A stretch of 6,510 nt of DNA, taken from the NCBI GenBank assembly GCA_017623955.1, contig JAGAOA010000112.1:1-6510 (forward strand), in the 5' to 3' direction. Below, piece after piece: positions 5,671-6,510 of the stretch. The stretch is from Opitutales bacterium (GTDB taxonomy: Bacteria; Verrucomicrobiota; Verrucomicrobiae; Opitutales; CAG-312). The stretch's first letter is position 1; each line of letters starts with the position of its first letter. Both the position numbers and the translations under genes were made by a program. Below the pieces are notes generated by a model. That model saw only the letters and a list, made by a program, of their open reading frames with translations. It did not search any database and was not told the DNA's origin.

Positions 5671-6510
5671 CAAGAATTTTTAGTACACTAATTATATGGA
5701 CGATTGCCGTATTTGCCATAATTTACGGCAAAAGTTACGGCTTTGCAACACTGATTACGTTGTTGTCGTTAGCAGTCAATCACGAAATATGCACACTTCT
5801 AAGAAAGGTTGAATACAAACCAATTCTCTGGTATATTCAAGTTGCGACCATATTGATTTTTGCGTGCACATTAATTCCTACACCAACAACAAACTTTTGG
5901 ATAGGAGATTTGATATTCGCTACAACACTAATTCCGCTTTTTATATTGATTGTAAAAGATCCTTATGGGAATTACATAAAACAGACAATAGCTCCTACAA
6001 TAGCAACAATATTTATTAGTCCGTTTATGCTAAAGTTTTACGTGTTAGTAGCATCGGTAGATGTAAGTGGATACGAAAACATAATGTTTGCTGTTTGGAT
6101 AATAGCAGCAGCTAAATTCTCCGACATAGGCGCGTATGTCATAGGCTGTGCATTTGGACGTCATAAAATGGCTCCAACAATGAGCCCAAATAAGACGTGG
6201 GAAGGTGCCGTAGGAGGCGTATTATCGTCAGCAGTAATTGGTGCATCTTTCGCATGGATTTGTGGGAAATATGGGATTTTTTGGAAGGAAATAACGCCTG
6301 TTTTGGCAGCAATAATTTCAATACCAATAGCTATGGTGGCAATAGTATCTGATTTACTAGAATCGGTATTTAAGCGTAGAATGGGCGTAAAAGACTCTGG
6401 TGCAATTATCCCAGGAATTGGTGGGGCATTTGACTTAGCAGACTCGCTTATTTTATGCGCACCATTGGCGTATGCAACATTCTTATTACTCGGACTTTAT
6501 CAAACAGTAT
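5664..6510 (+). CDS. cdsA: Phosphatidate cytidylyltransferase (CDP-diacylglycerol synthase); 3' end outside window
   Basis: This integral membrane enzyme joins CTP and phosphatidic acid to make CDP-diacylglycerol, the precursor of bacterial phospholipids. The 282 codons present run to the window edge with no stop; family length is about 265-310, so only the last residues are missing. The chain is very hydrophobic, with several membrane helices. Diagnostic parts: KFSDIGAYVIG (151-161), SPNKTWEGAVGG (174-185) and the CDS signature from 230 to 261 (DLLESVFKRRMGVKDSG, then PGIGGAFDLADS). The metal- and substrate-binding D230, K237, D244 and D257 are kept. The usual PGHGG and DR of the signature are PGIGG and DL. 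The ATG at 5664 overlaps the uppS stop by 7 nt, pointing to translational coupling, and no Shine-Dalgarno is visible. The start MLARIFSTLIIW fits Verrucomicrobia-like proteins as I recall them. Confidence 0.95.
   Translation, partial: MLARIFSTLIIWTIAVFAIIYGKSYGFATLITLLSLAVNHEICTLLRKVEYKPILWYIQVATILIFACTLIPTPTTNFWIGDLIFATTLIPLFILIVKDPYGNYIKQTIAPTIATIFISPFMLKFYVLVASVDVSGYENIMFAVWIIAAAKFSDIGAYVIGCAFGRHKMAPTMSPNKTWEGAVGGVLSSAVIGASFAWICGKYGIFWKEITPVLAAIISIPIAMVAIVSDLLESVFKRRMGVKDSGAIIPGIGGAFDLADSLILCAPLAYATFLLLGLYQTV

Overview
This window carries five protein genes and one RNA gene, all on the + strand: the 3' part of dnaN (DNA polymerase III sliding clamp), a complete three-gene succinate dehydrogenase/fumarate reductase operon (sdhC-sdhA-sdhB), the bacterial SRP RNA gene (ffs), uppS (undecaprenyl diphosphate synthase), and the first 282 codons of cdsA (phosphatidate cytidylyltransferase), which runs off the right edge. 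All are core housekeeping genes. I see no mobile element, CRISPR array, phage gene, toxin-antitoxin pair or defence system, and no undescribed system.

Organism: an AT-rich bacterium. The SDH proteins are the menaquinone-type (type B) form and closely resemble those of Bacteroidota. DnaN, UppS and CdsA do not. The clamp ends in VVMPMRI rather than the MPMM-type end I recall for Bacteroidota, UppS has ALNYGSRDEI rather than ALSYSxxWEI, and CdsA carries PGIGGxFDLxDS rather than PGHGGxxDRxDS. These three look more like the Planctomycetes-Verrucomicrobia-Lentisphaerae (PVC) group. My best guess is a low-GC, possibly gut-associated member of that group. This rests on remembered family signatures, not on a search.

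Layout: dnaN ends at 665 and is closed by a perfect 26-nt palindrome with a T-run (683-711). A 184-nt AT-rich leader with a plausible promoter at about 825-857 precedes sdhC (896-1732), sdhA (1756-3702) and sdhB (3722-4477). These are separated by 23 and 19 nt, and sdhA and sdhB have short Shine-Dalgarno-like sites. A bulged hairpin (4510-4532) and a strong intrinsic terminator (4554-4583) end the operon. After about 210 AT-rich nt with no gene comes the SRP RNA (about 4797-4896), then uppS (4927-5670), whose last bases overlap the cdsA start (5664) by 7 nt.

How the genes work together: SdhCAB forms a membrane complex linking succinate/fumarate interconversion to the menaquinone pool. The ffs-uppS-cdsA block is envelope biogenesis: SRP RNA for membrane-protein targeting, UppS for the undecaprenyl carrier used in cell-wall synthesis, and CdsA for the CDP-diacylglycerol precursor of phospholipids.
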